Of a stretch of DNA of 64,000 bases, positions 61,931 through 64,000 are shown one piece after another. A model generated the notes under the pieces. The model made no database searches. It saw nothing but the letters and a program-made list of their open reading frames with translations, and had not been told where the DNA came from. The stretch covers positions 62,001 to 126,000 of the forward strand of contig JACKAZ010000004.1 of NCBI GenBank assembly GCA_020634795.1, read 5' to 3'. The first letter of the stretch is position 1; the number at the start of each line of letters is the position of its first letter. The stretch is from Ardenticatenales bacterium (GTDB lineage: Bacteria; Chloroflexota; Anaerolineae; Ardenticatenales; Ardenticatenaceae). Both the position numbers and the translations under genes were made by a program.

Positions 61931-64000
61931 TCACGAGCGCGGCTGGCCGCGCGACCGTGTTAACGGGGATGGATTGCCGATGAGGGTGAAAGCGCCCCAG
62001 TAGGCGGGGTGAAGCGCGGGATTTTCCTCGATCATTGTGCGTTGTGCCGCTCGCAACGCGGCGGCCTTGCTTTCGCCCGCCCGCAAGCGCTGATAGAAGG
62101 TCGTCATCAGCCGCGCGGTTTGGGCATCCTCGACCCGCCAAAGACTGGTGACGAGGGCACCCGCCCCTGCATAGAGCAGCATATGCCCCAAGCCCAACGG
62201 ATCGTCACTGGCGCCGATGTGGGCGATGCCGGTCTCGCAACTGCTGAGCGTGATCAATTCGTAATCCATCGGCTGCTGCATGAGCTGTTGGGCGTAAATC
62301 GGCCCGTCGTGCAGGTGGATCGCGGAGAGATCGGGGTGATCGAGGTAGAATTCGCTATGGGCGGCGATGTGGAGCAACTGGGTCGGCGCTTGATTCAGCA
62401 GTCGGTCACTCACCGCCTCCTCTTCGACAAACGCTTGGCTTCGCCATAGCTTTGCCACGCGCTCGGCCTCGCGTTCGGCGTGGCGCAAGCGGCCCGCGTG
62501 CGAATGGGAGAACAGCCGCAACCCCTCGCTTCGCCTGACAGGGGGTGAGAGCAGCAAGCTGGCGGCAGGCAGTAACACGCTCTCATATTGCTCGACCAGC
62601 CACTGGCCCGAATCGAGCAGGTGGAAGGGCAGCGTGTGCAACGCGCCGAAAGGCACGATGAAAAGACGCTCAATGTCGGCGGGCAACTGGAGCGGCGCCA
62701 GCAACATTTGGTGCAACCGTTTGGCGTAGTGACGGAATTGTTGCACCAAAGCGCGGGCCGCAGGCGCCTGCGCGTCAATCAGCCGAGCACGATGGATGTT
62801 CTGCCGCAACTTGCGTTGGAGGTGGTCGAGCGTTTCGCTTTTCACGGCCAAGGCATGGGCCGTCACTTCACCCCGATGCAACACCATCGCCCACCACTGT
62901 TCCCCATCGTCGAAATATTCGATCAGCGCACTGCTCGGCGTCAGCACGTTGCCCAGCCGCGCCACCGTGATTTCCGGCGTCTGCAAGCTCCTTGCGACTT
63001 GGGGTTGCAGGAACAGTTGCTCGGTCAACCGCTGGATCTCCCGCTCACAGTGGCGCAATTCGGCACTCGGAATGGAGATCCGTTGGCGCGTGCCATCTTC
63101 GGGCGTTGCGAGCCGCTCAGCATCATATTGCAAGACATGGTATCGCGCGCGCTGCTGCTCCAGTTGTTTGAGCAACTGTTTGCTCTGTGGGTCATCTTTC
63201 GCCCAACGCCAATTTTCCGGCGTTGCCACCCGATCCAGCCACCGTTGCCCCTTTTCCCGCTCAAGGGTTTCCAGCGCCAGCCGCCCTTCGTTGCGCTGAA
63301 GCATCAGCCGCATCAGCCGCTGCAGCGCCTCTTCCTTATCCAGCATGAAGAGCGGATGGAGCGTGAAGGTGAGCTGACTTCTCATGCGACGAACAGTGGC
63401 GTGGGCCGCGCGGTAGCGCCATTTGGCGTGGTGGATTCGCCCCTGTTGTTCGGCGATGCGGCCCAAAAGCAGATGGGCACTGTAGCGCAGATCGATCACG
63501 TAGCACCGTTCGGTGGCCTGCAACAGCCGGAGGGCGGTGCGGCGGGCGGCGGTCAGCTCGCCAAGCGCAAGTTGACATTCGGCAATGACGCGTAGTGCCC
63601 GCGAAGCGTCGGTGCAGGCTTGCTCCTCATCCAAGATGGCGTGGGCTTGCAGGGCAAGGCCCATCGCGCGCCGATATTCGCCGCCCAGCATGGCCACTTG
63701 GCCACGGTGGAGCGTGGTCAGTGCCTGCCACGAGCGGGCGTGGGTCGAAACAAAGGTCGATTCGGCGCGCTGGAAGGCTTCGGTGGCGGCCAGAAGGTGC
63801 CCCATCTTCGCCTCTGCGATGCCCAAGTACAACAGTCCTTGCGCCATGAAAAAGTCGGAATGAACCGCTTCGCAGAGTTGGATGATCTCTGCGGCCCGCT
63901 CCTTCGCCTCCTTATAATGGTTGAGCGCAGTGTAACAAGCCACCATATCCTTCAGGCAACCCAACTGCTCATTCACCCATTCGTCGGCGATTTGCCCTTT
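61931..64000 (-). CDS. TPR-CHAT caspase-like protease (5' end outside window)
   Basis: At least 690 residues; the frame is open to the window edge, so the N-terminus is missing. The visible part has TPR helices (first ~200 residues), a helical linker (about 210-330) and a C-terminal CHAT domain (about 345-670). The caspase-type dyad is intact: His540 in LLHIAAHSEFYL and Cys580 in LITLSSCETGIAH (numbering from the GTG at 63976). GHMLLYAGAGALVTSLWRV is also diagnostic. CHAT proteases act as triggered effectors, for example in Craspase. The S8 protease downstream is a natural candidate partner or substrate. Confidence 0.93.
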   Translation of the reverse strand, partial: KGQIADEWVNEQLGCLKDMVACYTALNHYKEAKERAAEIIQLCEAVHSDFFMAQGLLYLGIAEAKMGHLLAATEAFQRAESTFVSTHARSWQALTTLHRGQVAMLGGEYRRAMGLALQAHAILDEEQACTDASRALRVIAECQLALGELTAARRTALRLLQATERCYVIDLRYSAHLLLGRIAEQQGRIHHAKWRYRAAHATVRRMRSQLTFTLHPLFMLDKEEALQRLMRLMLQRNEGRLALETLEREKGQRWLDRVATPENWRWAKDDPQSKQLLKQLEQQRARYHVLQYDAERLATPEDGTRQRISIPSAELRHCEREIQRLTEQLFLQPQVARSLQTPEITVARLGNVLTPSSALIEYFDDGEQWWAMVLHRGEVTAHALAVKSETLDHLQRKLRQNIHRARLIDAQAPAARALVQQFRHYAKRLHQMLLAPLQLPADIERLFIVPFGALHTLPFHLLDSGQWLVEQYESVLLPAASLLLSPPVRRSEGLRLFSHSHAGRLRHAEREAERVAKLWRSQAFVEEEAVSDRLLNQAPTQLLHIAAHSEFYLDHPDLSAIHLHDGPIYAQQLMQQPMDYELITLSSCETGIAHIGASDDPLGLGHMLLYAGAGALVTSLWRVEDAQTARLMTTFYQRLRAGESKAAALRAAQRTMIEENPALHPAYWGAFTLIGNPSPLTRSRGQPRS

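Overview
The window is GC-rich, gene-dense bacterial chromosome with genes on both strands. It has no rRNA or tRNA gene that I can recognise. The mix points to Chloroflexota (an Anaerolineae-, Caldilineae- or Ardenticatenia-like lineage): Thr/Pro-rich linkers on secreted proteins, lipoproteins with TP/EPT repeats, a large MalT-type LuxR regulator, a TPR-CHAT protein, CPBP and DUF3667 membrane proteins, and a heliorhodopsin. Heliorhodopsins are mostly reported from monoderm lineages. The phylum is an inference from gene content and was not tested.

Layout. 0.1-10 kb: kynureninase, a broken and an intact P-loop kinase, a CPBP protease, small membrane or unknown genes, a WXG100 remnant, a secreted S51 (cyanophycinase-like) peptidase, and a UPF0175/DUF3368 toxin-antitoxin pair with a partial duplicate of its toxin. 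10.7-16.2 kb (minus strand): a two-gene ABC exporter, a PqqB-like hydrolase and a membrane-anchored Ser/Thr kinase. 16.7-24.1 kb: a lipid kinase, rplJ-rplL with an L10-type leader and attenuator, rsmG, a GNAT protein, a FAD/2Fe-2S fusion of the xanthine/CO dehydrogenase family, and radC. 24.2-26.4 kb: an IS630-family element inserted in a ~170-bp MITE, then a DUF559 gene beside inverted palindromic repeats. 26.8-36.1 kb: a tightly overlapping glycan cluster (GT-C, GT4, GT2, two methyltransferases, a flippase-like membrane protein), then a four-repeat secreted protein and a lipoprotein. 36.2-42.2 kb: polA, a broken HlpA-like gene, a sugar-phosphate isomerase, an orphan VapC and a DUF2238-like membrane protein. 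42.5-50.8 kb (all plus strand): a MalT/LuxR regulator, a globin-SnoaL fusion, a FAD monooxygenase, an alpha/beta hydrolase, a broken SnoaL gene and a heliorhodopsin. 51-60 kb (mostly minus strand): glutamine-dependent NAD synthetase, msrB, an XRE-membrane fusion with a 22-bp-spaced direct repeat upstream, a small secreted peptide, a TPR protein, DUF3667 and a zinc-protease/TPM lipoprotein. 60.2-64 kb: a subtilisin-like S8 protease just downstream of a TPR-CHAT protease that runs off the window.

The two most interesting loci are the CHAT-S8 pair, a possible cytoplasmic protease cascade, and the heliorhodopsin with its oxygen- and flavin-related neighbours. Mobile and repetitive DNA is prominent: three MITE copies, one IS630 element, intergenic heptamer arrays, an 87-bp tandem repeat, interspersed GC-rich repeats and several gene remnants.
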